Shown: positions 1-16,000, counted from the first letter of the stretch. The stretch is 64,000 nucleotides of DNA from Raphanus sativus (GCF_000801105.2 NC_079516.1:52435265-52499264), one strand, 5' to 3'. Translations and numbers: made by a program. The notes: generated by a model not told the origin, from the sequence alone.

Positions 1-665
1 ACATAGCTACTAAAATTGATGACATATGTTATAGATTAATATGACATGGACAATTATATATAATGTTAATTTATATTTTTGATAAAAAATTTAAAATATG
101 GTAATAACTCATATATTATATTTATTATCGATTTATATTTTTGGACTTTTTAAAAATATGGCAATAACGCATAAATCATCATTAAAATAAATATATTCAA
201 TTATGGCATTTCAAATTTTGAAATATCATTTAAATTAAAAATATTTCAAAAATATATACATATTTTTAGAAAATTATAAAATTAAATCATAAAATCAAAT
301 TAAATCGTAAAATCATTAGTTTCTTATATATATTTACAGATTTTATAAATATTGTTTAATTTTAATTTTTGATAATTCTGAAATTTTACATATTTATTTA
401 ATATATTTAATTAAAATAAATAGATAGAAAAATCTACCTAAGATTATAATTTTAAATATATACATGCACATTCTTAAATATAATTCAAAATAAACAAAAT
501 TGATTTTATCTTAATTTTAATGTTCAGTTAAATCAAATTTATATTAAAATATTGATAAGAAAAAATAAAATTTATAATATTAATAAAAAATAAATATAAT
601 TTATATTTATCTTTTAAAAAATTTTTAAAATTCTTTTACTGCACATGGTGCAGGAAAACACCTAG
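1..665 (+). mobile_element. Helitron, 3' part (5' end outside window)
   Basis: AT-rich non-coding DNA ending in a typical Helitron 3' terminus. A perfect hairpin, CTGCAC-ATG-GTGCAG at 639-653, is followed 8 bases later by CTAG (662-665) and a host T. The sequence from base 1 matches the interior of the second copy at 51185-52286, including the same hairpin and end. No Rep/helicase coding sequence is present, so it is non-autonomous. The 5' end lies left of the window. Confidence 0.8.
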
Positions 666-2356
666 TTTATAATTATATAAAAAATGTTAGAAGAAACGTT
701 TCATTAGTGAGTTCGCCAGTACAATGTGTGCCATGTTTCATTGAAGGTTCGAGATCAAGAATTTGTGTGATACTTTGTTTGAGATATTAATAAAATCTCA
801 CATTATAACTTCAGATAAATAATACTTTTTCCTTGTTTCATAGTATAAATAGCTTTACAAATATTTTTTTGTTTTAAACTGGAGATAGTTTTTAACATTT
901 GAATGCAATTTTTGTACTTTTTTAATATTGTATGACCAATTAAACTATGTAAGCATTTTATAATTAGTTTAAGTTTATATATTAAATTAATATTCTTTTA
1001 AAAGAAACAACTTTTTTAATATGGTGCTACTAACGGAATGAAAAGTACTTAATATTTTGAAAAAGATGAAATATGTAGTATATAAGTAATATTTAACCCT
1101 GATAAGTATGAATCATTTTAGGAACAGAGTAAAAACAATGCATAAAATATGGAGAATTAATATTTTAGCATCACCAGAAAAAAAATGATCAATATAAGCA
1201 AAAAATGTAGGTTATTAACACTTGGATCATCTGGACCCACTTTTGTAGGGATCAGGATATCCATGTATAATTAAAAAAATAACAATCTAGAATTTGTATC
1301 ATGAGCTCATACATAATATTATACTAATGAATATAGTTAGACATAATCTAGAAAATAATCCAACAATTTATGTGAATAAATGCGAATCAAAATAAGAAAA
1401 AAAACAACCGAAAAACATAAAAGGAAAATTTTGATTGGAACAAATACCCATCTAAATTTTATACAATGATTATATGAATAAATCACTTTTAACTTTTTAG
1501 ATCCGTATTTCTAGCTTAAAACTTAATATTTTATTATCTTATAAAAACTTCCTTATGTACTATAATGTTTTTAATTCTAAAAATATATGCCATACCAATA
1601 AACGTATTCATTTTTACCTATAAATATGTATTTTTGCCGATGTACCGAGAATTATAATTTCCATAGTCAACATGTTTATTATCGACAGCGATATATGTGT
1701 TTTGATGAAAAAAAACTGTATTTTTGGTAAATTTGAACAAAAAGGTGCTCTCGTCTCCGAGTGTATTGGCAAGAACTCTATGTGTGTTGATGAAAAAGAG
1801 TGTCTTTTGGTTCCTATGAACAAAAAAGGCACTCTCATCTCCGAATGTGTTCGCAAGAACTCTATCTTTGACGTTTACCTTGTTATTTGCATGATTTTCA
1901 CACCCACCCTTAAACCTAAGTGGGATATGAGCTCTTTCAAAAGGCAAGAGAAGAGTAGTGGAGTCGTTGGGGGTGCATACGTGCGTGCGTACTTTCTTTC
2001 AGCATTCATCTAGAGAGTAATTTGGCGGCGAATGGCTAAAGCCGATAGTACCACAACCAGCCAATATGAGCCGAGTCGGTGATGGTTCCTCGCCTGTCAA
2101 AGCCTTTTTGAGCCATATCCGTGGAAACCCCACACGTGTCCATTCCAATCAAATCATGGTAGGAAGCGACGGTCAGATATTTATCTCGATCCACACATCT
2201 TTCTCTCCTCATCTCAGCCGTCCACTACTCTCGTATGTTGTATCTCGCTATCATACATACTTTTTTTCAACCAAATACCCGTTAAATTCATGTGAAGATT
2301 ATGATATCCTGCATTTAAAATTGAATATGTGGGTAACGACAACCCTCGTTAAAAAG
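666..2356. other. Intergenic, AT-rich
   Basis: No gene recognised. Short open frames at 1614-2013 and 2066-2380 have no family features and look like chance. Bases 2030-2230 are less AT-rich and include a CACGTG G-box at 2133-2138 in an ABRE-like ACACGTGTC context. This could be distal regulatory DNA of the lipase gene downstream. Confidence 0.5.
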
Positions 2357-2358
2357 TA

Positions 2359-2618
2359 CTCCCTCCATTTTTTATTATAAGTCGTTTTAGAACTATACAC
2401 ACAAATTAAGAATATCATTAATTTCTTATATTTTCTAGACAAAAATATCATTAATTATTTAACTAACCATAAATCAACCAATGAAAAAATAGATAGTATT
2501 TTATCATTGGTCATACAACATTAACTCTTAATAAATTTTACATAGAAAACCGAAAACGTCATATAATTTGAAACAGAAAAAATTCTCTAAAACGACTTAT
2601 ATAAAAGAACAGAGGGAG
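2359..2618. mobile_element. Stowaway-type (Tc1/mariner) MITE
   Basis: 260-bp element between TA dinucleotides at 2357-2358 and 2619-2620. The left end starts CTCCCTCCATTTTTTATTAT and runs into AAGTCGTTTTAG. The right end, reversed, starts CTCCCTCTGTTCTTTTATAT and runs into AAGTCGTTTTAG. These terminal inverted repeats of about 34 bp, the TA duplication and the absence of coding sequence are typical of Stowaway elements. It lies about 600 bp upstream of the lipase start codon. Confidence 0.85.
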
Positions 2619-3010
2619 TAATAACGTAGAGCTATTGTTAATCATCTTTTTTTTTATCTCAAACACTTTGATTTCACATTCTTTTTTTAGGTGTATGTTG
2701 TTAAGTGAAAGACATAGCTTACGTGTACCACATTATTGTGAAAGATTGTTCTCATTCTTCATTAAATATACATAACTCAGCTATCGTTTCTATTGTGGTG
2801 TATTTATTGCTTTTACATACACAATACTACTTAATAAAGACCAATGTGTATGTCTCCATTTCATATAAAATTATATTACATTGTGAAACTAATAAATTTT
2901 ATACTTATATAAGCACAGTCCACAAATTTCATGAGTCAGGTCCTTTCGTTTTCAAAGATCCCTCTAACTCCACTATAAATCCCAAGTTCTCTCACTTCTT
3001 TAATCTCCAC

Positions 3011-3017
3011 TATAAAA
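3011..3017 (+). promoter_or_regulatory. TATA box of the DAD1-like gene
   Basis: TATAAAA about 205 bp upstream of the ATG at 3222. It is followed by a CT-rich leader (3030-3110), as is common in plant 5' UTRs. A second TATAAAT lies near 2972, so two initiation sites are possible. Confidence 0.5.
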
Positions 3018-3221
3018 GGAACTAACTTCATCTCTCTCTCTTCCATCACACCTTCCCTCTTCTTCACTTCATCTTCTTTTTTTTGCTTTAATTCACTTCA
3101 TCTTCTTACAAAAAAAAAGAATATTATCTTCAAGTACCAGACAGAATCGTCTATTTTAGTTAGAACTCTTATTAATAAAATTTTCATAATTATATTTAAA
3201 GCACACACTCTTTTCTCAATA

Positions 3222-4562
3222 ATGAGATTCTCTCTTTCTCCTGCACGTCCGTACAGTGTAGTACCTTCACTACCAAACTACGACGTTGTTTCACACGTAA
3301 ATGTTAACATGTCGTGGAGCCGTAAATGTAGATGCGTACTTACTCTTCCTTCTCCTACAATATCTACTTCCCGGTCACCGGTTATACCCAAACCAGAAAT
3401 GTGGGAGGGTTTGCTGCTAAACCAAGATCATAATTCCGGTGAACTGACGTTCTCTGGTTCGAACAGCCCGGTTAAGCTAAACCGTAAATGGAAGGAGTAC
3501 CAGGGGCTTCAGAATTGGGAAGGTCTTTTAGACCCATTGGACGATAATCTCCGAGGGGAGATTCTCCGGTACGGTCAGTTCGTGGAATCGGCTTACCAGT
3601 CCTTCGATTTCGATCCTTCTTCTCCAACCTATGCCACGTGCCAATTTCCGAGGAACACGCTGTTAGACCAATCCGGTTTACCTAACTCCGGTTATCGAGT
3701 GACGAAGAACCTCCGTGCCACGTCAGGTATTAACTTACCACGTTGGATTGAGAAAGCGCCTAGCTGGATGGCTACACAGTCCAGCTGGATTGGTTACGTG
3801 GCGGTATGTCAAGACAAAGACGAGATCTCACGGCTCGGACGTAGAGACGTCGTCATCTCATTCCGCGGAACCGCCACGTGTCTTGAGTGGTTAGAGAATC
3901 TCCGAGCCACGCTGACGCATCTCCCTGATGGGCCGAGTGGACCTAATCTTAACGGGTCTAACTCTGGGCCCATGGTCGAGAGTGGGTTCTTAAGCTTATA
4001 CACATCAGGGGCCCACAGTTTGAGAGACATGGTAAGAGAGGAGATCTCGAGGCTGCTTCAGTCTTACGGCGACGAGCCGCTGAGTTTAACGATAACGGGA
4101 CACAGCCTCGGAGCGGCCATCGCGACGTTAGCGGCGTACGATATCAAAACGACGTTTAAACGTGCGCCAATGGTAACCGTCATGTCTTTCGGAGGTCCAC
4201 GCGTTGGAAACAGATGCTTCAGGAAACTACTTGAGAAGCAAGGCACGAAGGTGTTGAGGATCGTGAACTCCGACGACGTCATCACCAAAGTTCCAGGAGT
4301 GGTTTTAGATAACAGAGAGCAAGATAACGTGAAGATGACGGCGTCGATGCCGAGCTGGATACAGAAACGAGTGGAGGAGACGCCGTGGGTTTACGCGGAG
4401 GTCGGGAAAGAGCTTCGGCTGAGCAGCCGTGACTCTCCGTACCTGAACGGCATCAATGTTGCCACGTGTCACGAGCTGAAGACGTACCTACATTTGGTAG
4501 ATGGGTTTGTGAGCTCCACGTGTCCATTCAGAGAAACGGCTCGAAGAGTCCTCCATAGATGA
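3222..4562 (+). CDS. DAD1: DAD1-type chloroplast phospholipase A1 (lipase class 3)
   Basis: Intronless gene for 446 residues. The family releases linolenic acid from plastid lipids, the first step of jasmonate synthesis; Arabidopsis DAD1 does this in stamen filaments and controls anther dehiscence and flower opening. The first 60 residues are rich in Ser, Arg and Pro with few acids, as in a plastid transit peptide. The lipase_3 domain covers about residues 120-440. The nucleophile motif GHSLG lies at 293-297 (Ser295). The probable acid is Asp352 in NSDDVITKVP, and the probable histidine is His417 in CHELKTYLH, with His424 the alternative. The ATG at 3222 was chosen because it precedes the transit peptide; the next in-frame ATG (residue 30) would cut it. 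Related PLA1-I lipases share all these motifs, so the DAD1 assignment rests mainly on the neighbouring At2g44820- to At2g44840-like genes. Confidence 0.88.
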   Translation: MRFSLSPARPYSVVPSLPNYDVVSHVNVNMSWSRKCRCVLTLPSPTISTSRSPVIPKPEMWEGLLLNQDHNSGELTFSGSNSPVKLNRKWKEYQGLQNWEGLLDPLDDNLRGEILRYGQFVESAYQSFDFDPSSPTYATCQFPRNTLLDQSGLPNSGYRVTKNLRATSGINLPRWIEKAPSWMATQSSWIGYVAVCQDKDEISRLGRRDVVISFRGTATCLEWLENLRATLTHLPDGPSGPNLNGSNSGPMVESGFLSLYTSGAHSLRDMVREEISRLLQSYGDEPLSLTITGHSLGAAIATLAAYDIKTTFKRAPMVTVMSFGGPRVGNRCFRKLLEKQGTKVLRIVNSDDVITKVPGVVLDNREQDNVKMTASMPSWIQKRVEETPWVYAEVGKELRLSSRDSPYLNGINVATCHELKTYLHLVDGFVSSTCPFRETARRVLHR

Positions 4563-7306
4563 AGATTCATTAGATATACGTAACTTTGTGCATTAAAAAG
4601 CATTAAACCGAGAAAGAAAGTCCCGGTTTAGCTCCGGTTAACAGATTAATATCGTTACATTACATGCATCTCTAACTCAGTGGTAGAATTAGAAAGTACA
4701 GCTTTAAAAGAGAAAAAGTGTAAAGAAGTCGTAATCTCAAATAATGTATATATATGATTTTTTCTTTCTTTATTATCTTATTAAATTGTGGTTATTAGTC
4801 ATAAACTTTTAGACGCATGTGTGTCTAAAATCTGAACTCTTAAAGTCGAAAATTGTCTGAACTTGACCGAAAGGAAAGTTAAAAGACATATATAACCCTA
4901 CTCCGTCCAAATTTGAGAAATTATCTGAGGTGCCAAGCCACGTAAGCACCGACCGGCTGAAGATTTTGACTGAAAATGTACTTTGCAAAATCTAAGAAGG
5001 AATCAGTTGCTTGTGAGATCAAAATCCAAAAGCCAAATAAGATCACGCATCATGCGCCGTCCAATACCTTATATACTTATTTTCCTCGTTACTATGAAAA
5101 CACCCTTACGCGTTATACATTACAACAACATCATTTTGGCTATGCAAAAGCAACCTTGATAAGTTAAATATACAACATTATCGAATAATTGATCCAGTAA
5201 TCACCCCCACCAGTACTGCTTTTACATTAAAGTTTAATGCTGCACATTACATATTCTCACAGGTTATAGCAAAAAATATGGTATCATTTTCTCGTCCCAT
5301 ATTTCATGGTAAAAATCACTTGTGATAGTATAATGACTATATCTAGTGACATCTTTTATAAAACTTTTTTTTTTTGCATTAGGGTAATCTGTTTAAGTAA
5401 ACTTTTTTGTTGCTCTCTTCGGTTTTGGTACTCCAGAGTTTTAAAGATAGTTTTAAATCACAACAGAAATCAAGTTGCAAAAAAAAAAATCACAACAGAA
5501 ATCAGCCATATATCCAAAACTGAAGAGACTTTAAATTCACAAACAAATTAATCTTATCTATTTTACCAAAAACTAATGATGAAACTATCCTATAGTAAAA
5601 GAATTACACTAGGTAAATGGTAGTCCTGTCGATCAAAACATCATAAAATGAATGTAAGAGAAGATACTTAACGGATAGGTAACATACTTGGTAATATAAT
5701 AGACACATTAAATAACACGTACATGTTCGTGAATTTCTAAATATAGTGTTTAATTAATTACTAAAGTAATAGCAAAAGAGCTTACAGAGGGTAAGTGACG
5801 TGACGGTGGCGGAGGGGAGGGTACGAATGTCAACATTGAATTTTTTGTTAACTATTTCGTTCGAAGCATTTCTCCTACGAAAATTTCTCAATGTTGAATT
5901 TCTCAAAATATAATATTAAAGTACCTTAATATTTACTTGCGAACCTTTTAAAATATAAGAAAATAAAATATAATTTTTAAGAGAATTTGATATGAATTTC
6001 TCAAATTTTGAAAAAATTATTAATAAATTTATAAAGATAATAATTTTGGTTTACTATCATGATAAGTACTCAATATGTGATAGTCATATTAATCATGATA
6101 TGAGTCCAAATGAACTGTTTTCTCATATGTTTCAATTATTTTAGTTTCATTTAATCAAATGAGCAAACGTTCTATGTACGTACACAAAATTCATTACATT
6201 AAACTTAACATCATTCAATGTTGATTTCACATTTCAGTATAGTAATTCACTGAGTTACTAAGTGAAAATATTAAAGGTCATTATCATGCGAGGGTAGAAA
6301 CCAGCAATCGATTTTATTTTTGCTTCCGATTTTATATGTTACTACAAATTACACGTTGTGCAATCAGAATTTCTTTGGTCATGAACAAAACAAAAATGAT
6401 TTAACTGGCAAGTGCATGCATGACAACGTGCGGTCAACGTCCCTATTTTTATGGTTACATAGAGGGGGAATATATGGCATGCATGATCCAAGCCGTATAC
6501 GAACATATATAGACACGTCCCAGTCTCAAATATTTATGTACAAATCATATTACCGACCCATACCTAAAATGCTGGGTTTTTTACAGCGCTGAAATATCGA
6601 AGATATATCTCTGGATAAATCATTGTAGAAAGTGATCATCACTTGTTACTATCTCTCTCTCATGTAGAGCATCATTACTGGTAGATATCTTCCAATGAAT
6701 ATCTACTATGTATAATAATAGTATTATTTAATTTCATAATTAAAATTTAAAATAAAAGAAAAGCAAAACAATAGAAGGAAGACATCTTGCATTTGAGTTT
6801 CTTAATTAATTGTCAGAAATAAGTTATATGCAGAGATACTTATGATACTAATTCTTATTTTTTCTATTAATATGAAGGTGAGAAACTATGCTGGAAGTCA
6901 TCAATAAAATGTTCTAACTTATACTTTGTTAGAACTCTAACCACATCATTCTTCTGTCAAAATAAAACAAAAATGAAAATATTGGAATGGAAAACCTCCC
7001 TATCATAGTTTTTTCGCGGACAGTAAACTGTTCACGAATTTTTGTAATAATTAGAGTTAGATTAGATTAGATTAAGCAAGTCAATAAAATATGGATAGCA
7101 TTTCCCATTTTCCTCGTTATTGTAGAAACTTTCATTTTTATAAGAATCTCCGACCACTTTTTAATTTAGTCCTCCACACAAAATTATTTTTTGTTCATTT
7201 GTGACTTTTCTTTGTTTGCGCTTCTGCATTTTTTTTCTCTACAGTTGTCTTACAATTTTGCCTAGACAGGATTTATAAAGAAATCAAAGAAATTATATTA
7301 TTGACA

Positions 7307-7423
7307 TGTATTGATATAGAAGGAGAATTAGGACCGTGCTAAACTTATTGTTCATATAAAATTATAAGTACACTTTTTTGTAACTAAATTATAACTACAC
7401 TTGTTTATGACATTTAAGCTTAA
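7307..7423. repeat. 117-bp direct repeat, copy 1
   Basis: Begins TGTATTGATATAGAAGGAGA and ends CATTTAAGCTTAA. It matches 7799-7915 at nearly every position with the same length. It shows no terminal inverted repeat or coding sequence. It may be a solo end of an unrecognised element or a local duplication. Confidence 0.75.
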
Positions 7424-7798
7424 ATATTTCATCGTAAAATATTGAAGCTTTTATTTAAATACATAATACTTTTTAGTTAAATGATTTTTTGACAACATGA
7501 TTCAAAAATTCGTATAACATATAATATAATCTCAAACTAAATAATTATGTTTTTTTGGTATAAAATCGAATAAATTGAAAATGACGGTATATAAACTAAA
7601 TCGAACCGAAGTAAATATGAATTTAGAATAGTAGTTATATTTCACTAACCGAAATACCAAAAAAACGAAATGAACCAAAACCAATCTGATATCCGGATTG
7701 AACATCCATAATCTAAATGAAACCAAACTATTGTTTCATTCTCCAAAATATATTAAAATAACAACTTCATCCCGTGGAAGACGCAGATCTTATCCTAT

Positions 7799-7915
7799 TG
7801 TATTGATATAGAAGGAGAATTAGGACCGTGCTAAACTTACTGTTCATATAAAATTATAAGTATACCTTTTTGTAACTAAATTATAAGTACACTTGTTTAT
7901 GACATTTAAGCTTAA
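7799..7915. repeat. 117-bp direct repeat, copy 2
   Basis: Second copy of the unit at 7307-7423, 492 bp downstream in the same orientation, with only a few substitutions. Confidence 0.75.
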
Positions 7916-8241
7916 GTAAACATATCACAGTTTCTTGAACAAACAAATTGAAGTTGTTTTTTTTTTTTGAACCACCAATTCTTATTGTTGGTAGAAAAAA
8001 AATAATTTACTTGCTGTGTAGATTCAAAAAGTTAAAATATTTTTTTTTTGGTAATCAAGTTAAAATAATTGTATTACATAAGTAGTATATCTCCTAATCT
8101 CACATTGTGCGTGGATCATGTGATAGAACCAATCTTTTTTTTTCCGATATGACATCACGAAGCTTTCGGCCTAACTTTTTATGACTCCTTGGAGCTTTCA
8201 GCCGATTTGTGAACAAGGACCAACAAAACAATAGTCTAGAT

Positions 8242-8845
8242 CCATGTTCGGAATCGCGCTAGGCGTGAGTCGGGCGGTTGGTACGGGCCTAGCGAGTTGT
8301 AAGAAAATCGGAGATTAATCGGGAGTTAATCGGGGATTAATTTTGAGTGTTTTTTTCAATTTTAATAGCTTATGTAATATAAAACATGATTTACCAGGTT
8401 TGAAGAGAAAGTTATCGTGGTGTAGTGGTTTCTATGCATATTCTATGTCAAGAGATCCTCAGTTCGAGTAACCCTTGGTTCGTTTTTTATTTTTATTTTG
8501 TTTTTAACTCATTAATGGCATAATTGTAAATATCCCTTCATCTTCTTTGTTGTCTCTTCCTTTCCTCTGACCTACTAATTTGCAGCCGTTATCTCATTTC
8601 CTCCAACACAAATCAACTTTTTTTTAACGATTTGCTTTGATCTAACTATGTTTCTTTGTTTCTAGCACTGTATTATGATGGATTTGTGAAGAATTTATCA
8701 TTTTCAAACATGGAAATGTCATAACATGATGTGTGTTTTTTGAAGCCGAGTTTTTGGCCGAACGGAGCCAAATCGCGGCGGAGCTACGACGCCGAACGTT
8801 GCACCGGCGAGTAATCGGCCACTACGGCCGCGTTTTAGAACCCTG
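8242..8845. mobile_element. hAT-type non-autonomous element (604 bp)
   Basis: Flanked by an identical 8-bp duplication GTCTAGAT (8234-8241 and 8846-8853). The left end reads CCATGTTCGGAATCGCG; the right end, reversed, reads CAGGGTTCTAAAACGCG, which is close to the hAT consensus CAGGGTT. About 13 of 18 terminal positions match with one gap. No transposase is present. The interior carries a tRNA-like stretch (8411-8482) followed by T6, described in the findings. Confidence 0.8.
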
Positions 8846-8853
8846 GTCTAGAT

Positions 8854-11941
<3,088 letters not shown>

Positions 11942-12037
11942 TCCGAGACTTTGCGCCTCTCTTGTTCCAAGCAAGAGCAAGCTTCTCCGACCAATCGTCA
12001 GATTCGTGTCTGAAACTCAGATTTCTCCAAATAAACG

Positions 12038-12128
12038 GTAAGATCTGTCGTTGTAAATTTTTTCGCATTGAGGTTCGTTTAGGAACAGAGAAGCTCAAAA
12101 GTCACTTTTGTCTTTTTGTCTGTTTCAG
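12038..12128 (+). other. Probable 5' UTR intron of the At2g44820-like gene
   Basis: Donor ACG|GTAAGA at 12038 and acceptor TTTCAG at 12128, 14 bases before the start codon at 12143. The GTAAGA donor is close to consensus and the acceptor has a T-rich tract. The upstream leader exon starts somewhere near 11940. Confidence 0.6.
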
Positions 12129-12142
12129 AACAATAAAAAAAC

Positions 12143-13026
12143 ATGTATAATCGGAAGTTAATGGTGAAGAACAAACAAGGCGTGGATCATGAAGTTGATC
12201 CCAACATGAGATTTAGCAAGATTATGGAAGATGTTCAGCAATTTGGTAAACAATTTGGATCCTCTGAATGTTTTTTTCTCTTACGAGTTTAGCACTCAAA
12301 CATTGGGTGGGTGTAGGTTCTCTCCTTAACTGATTATTTTTAAAATGTTTTTTGAAAAAGCTACAAAACATATGACATGGAAGGATAAGAAAGCTTTGGA
12401 GAATCAGAAAGTCACTCAACTTGGTGGAAAGGTCTGATTTTTTTTTTCAATTCTCTGTTTCCGTCACGAGTGATGACTTGGTTCTTCTCAAAGTTTCAAT
12501 TTTTTTAAATCTATTTTTTCTGTTGCAGGCTCAAAAGAAACAGAGGCTACCACTCAGTGTAGCGAGAGTTCAGATGAAGAAACAGAAAGAAAGAGATGAA
12601 AAGATGCTGGAACAGGTTAGAGATGTTTAGATAACCTGGCTCATTAGGAAACTAAGTCTCACTCTTCTCACCTGCTATTGTGGTGGTGTTCTGCAGAATA
12701 GGATATTTGGTAGATTTGGAGGACAGTTTGGTGGTGGGATTACGAAGAAACCCGCAGAGAAGAAGAAGCGTACGCCCGAGGAGAGAGTCTTGAAATCAAC
12801 TTTCGGGAATTTCAGGGGTGGTGTTCTCGATGTTAAGGATTTACTACGTTCTGGTTCTTCTTCAAGAAGTAATGCCGGAGATTACAGTTACGGTAAGAAG
12901 TCCAGAGGCATGGGAGGAGAGCTAGGAGGAGGAGGTGGAGGAGGAGGAGGAGGAGACATGAAGAAGAAGGGAAAGAAGAAAGGGAAGAAAGGTAAGAAAG
13001 GAGGTGGTAAGAGGAAAGGCAAGTAG
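12143..13026 (+). CDS. Small basic protein, At2g44820-like (possible ribosome-biogenesis factor)
   Basis: Four coding exons: 12143-12245, 12361-12431, 12529-12615 and 12697-13026, all with GT-AG borders and consistent phases, giving 196 residues. The N-terminal part is mildly charged. The middle is Lys/Glu-rich (KKQKERDEKMLEQ). Near residue 120 is a conserved-looking block, FGNFRGGVLDVKDLL. The tail is Gly-rich and ends in a run of GKK repeats resembling a nucleolar localisation signal. Synteny between DAD1 and the AGC kinase points to At2g44820, annotated as unknown as far as I recall. The block resembles DUF4602/C1orf131-like small-subunit processome proteins, but that is inference from memory. 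The gene structure is well supported and the function is not. Confidence 0.75.
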
Positions 13027-16000
13027 TCATCTCTGTTAGCTCTGTAATCTGTAAACCATTTTTTCATGTATCGGCACCAATGATCTAAATCTAATAGCTG
13101 AGTTACACATTAAGAGAAGTATGATGTGTCATTTGTTCTAGTTTCATATGCAATCTCTTTGCAATACATCTTTTTGAATCCTATTTGTATTCATCTTTCC
13201 AAATTACAAACCTCATCATGAGGAATGATAATAATCATCCTTAGTTTGTATATTAGGTGTAATCCTATTTGCAAAGTACAAAATTTCAATATAAACGATG
13301 ACAACATACGGGATGGTTGAATATATTTTGCATGGTCGAATATTAGGAAGCTTAGCTTCTAGGATACCCGAAAAAAAATATTTATAGGATGTTGAACTAT
13401 TATCCATCCTTAATTATTTTTGTAATTGTTTTATTCAATTTGAAATGGTTATTCTTAGTAAAGCTTACTCTTAGTTGTGGAACTTTAGCAAGTGAGTACG
13501 TGGAGTGCCTTCGAACATGAGGTGCTTAGTTCTCCAAAATTCGTATACTTACTGGACCATTATTTTGTAGTTGATAAAAAAAGTTCATTAAAGCATTTTA
13601 ATGAGATAATTTTACAAAAGGATTCTCAATAAATGTATATATTTATAAATATTAGTTTTTAATTATGGATATTCAAAATTATGAGAAACTCACCCCCAAA
13701 ACTCTCAATTGGAATATTTTAGCTTGAGTTTCTCATAGTTTTGAGATACACAATCTAATTATTTTCTATATTCATATTTATAGTTTTTTGAGAACCTTGC
13801 TTAAATACCATTTATAAGTTGCTCGTATATCGTTAGATCATCTCATAATTGCTTTTTGATTTTATCCAATTCTCCAAACTGAAAAGAATCCTGAAAAGCT
13901 TTGCGCGTTGAGTTTTTGGATTTAGGCTAAAGAAAAAGCGAGAAAATCACATACATTCCTTTAAATGATTTTTTCTCTCGTTTATTACATTTTCAGGTCA
14001 ACAACTTTTTTGAATTTCATCTACCTTTAGCCAAAAAAGGATGAAACGTCACATTGAATGGATTTAGGGTTACGTCATTAATGATTGAAGATTTGAAACT
14101 TTGAAGTCGTGAATTATTATTACTCAACTATTGTTCTTGCCGAATTGGATATTCTCCTCCCCATTGGAATGATGTGATTTTACGTGAATTAGTGCTTTAT
14201 GTTGAAAATTTTGAAACCTGAAAGTCAACTATTGATGTTACTCGATTGAGTGAGTGCTTAATGCTGATCGTGCCAAAAAAATATATGTGATGGATTATGA
14301 TGACAAATCACTTTAATTCCTAGCTGGTAGCAGGACCCATCAACGCCTCGCCGTCCATTTGTTTCCACCATTGTACGTATCCTAAATTGCGACATTAAAA
14401 TGGTAACACTCCTGTAAGTATTTGTACGTTTCTAAAAATACGAGTAACGTAGTTAATGACACCATCTTTGTCAACTTGTAAGCGACACTTGTATACTATG
14501 TAAAGTTGAGTTATACAAGCTTCTCTGTTTTATTATAGTCACCGGCCACAAAGTTAGAAAGTGATAAACCAGCTACTGGACGTATGAAACTTCATCAAAT
14601 TGGATTAAACGGGAGCTGTACAATCCCACATCTTTAACGTGATCAAGTTGTGTTTATGTAAATTAAATTATGTTTATGTAAATTAAATTACTAGTTCGGC
14701 CTCCGGACACTGTTATTAATTTAGAAAAGAAAAAAATAGATTACTGGACATATGTTGAAACAATGTTTATGTATATAAATGCTTTATTGATGTTACTGGA
14801 CATATGTTGAAACAATTTAGTTCGGCCTCCGGAAATTTACGCATTTAGACATATGTTCATGTATATAAATGTATATTGTTGTGACAATGTTTTAAAAAAA
14901 AACTTTTGTTGTGACGATGCTGTCCAAATTACGTTAGTTATTTTGACAAGTTTAATTTGTCTAAGCGATTTAGTAGTGTTTTAGTTATTTTTAAGCGGAC
15001 GACTAGTTATATCCAATATTTTTATGTGTCTAAGTATAGTAACATTTTCACAATAAACTGAATATACGATTATTAGAGAATAAAACATTATGAACAAAAA
15101 ATGATGGATAGGCTTGTATATGAAAAAGGACCAAGAATATACGGGCCAAAATAATAAATAAGATTGGGCCGATTTTGATTAAACAAAAAATCCTAAGCTA
15201 TTTTAAACACGCTGCTGGAAATGTAGAATTAGTCTCGAACCCACATCAAATAGTACTGAGATTTTCTCTGATGAGAAAGTTGTTTTGTAAACAAGACTGT
15301 TTGTAAATCGAACAAGTGAGAATTATTAGAATTTTTTTTTTGCTTAAATTTGATGAAATTATTATGTTTTACGTTTAATAACTAGTTTTGAAACAAAAAG
15401 TTTACAGTTACAAGACATGGATAGACATCAGTCGAATTTAAAATTTTGATCTTATTCAACCTAGACCAATGACCAACATACATTATAATGTGATATTCGA
15501 TAAATTAATATATACTAAAAATCTCTATAAATTAATATAGTTTTAAATTGAGTTTTTGGTTCAATTACTATATCGATAAATTAATAATTTCTATAAATTA
15601 ATAAAAATATAATTTTGGTATATTCCCAACATTATTAGATTATTTTGGCTCGTTTAAGTATATGGATATATATTTTGAATTATAAAAATAATGATGTAAG
15701 TGAGGAGGAAAGAATAAAGCATAATTTGATGAGAATGGAAACAGAAGAGTTCAAAAATTAAGAAACGTGTTGCTTTTTCCCTTTGTATTGTTTCGATGTC
15801 ATAAGTCTATTATTTTTGGTGTTCAAAGTTTCAAACCCTTCTTTATTTTCTTTTAAGTGCTTTTCAGTAAAGAGAAGGGCTCAGATTCAAGTCCCCACCT
15901 ACAAAGATACCATAGTTAGTACCACACATTCACACCCATTTATTCCACATACCTAAATACAAAATATCATTGCCTAAGAGATTGGTGTTTAGTAAATGGT

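Larger units (their letters stand above)
4563..8233. other. Intergenic, AT-rich, with local repeats
   Basis: No supported gene. The start holds the lipase 3' UTR. A GAGCATCATTACTGGTAG motif at about 6666 resembles a Harbinger-type terminal repeat, but no matching right end was seen. Bases 7307-7423 and 7799-7915 form a direct repeat listed separately. The sequence between them has degenerate AACCGAA-type repeats. Short open frames here (4976-5167, 5306-5551, 6320-6592, 7532-7726) lack recognisable protein features. Confidence 0.5.

Noticed and set aside
1614..2013. Overlapping open frames on both strands, up to 113 codons
   Set aside because: Biased, repetitive composition; no start context, domain or splice pattern, and both strands open over the same repeats.
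6660..6730. Second Harbinger-type element starting GAGCATCATTACTGG
   Set aside because: No matching right end or TTA/TAA duplication found downstream.
15225..15260. Reversed GGGTTCGAGAC resembling a tRNA B box
   Set aside because: No A box or cloverleaf within the needed distance on that strand.
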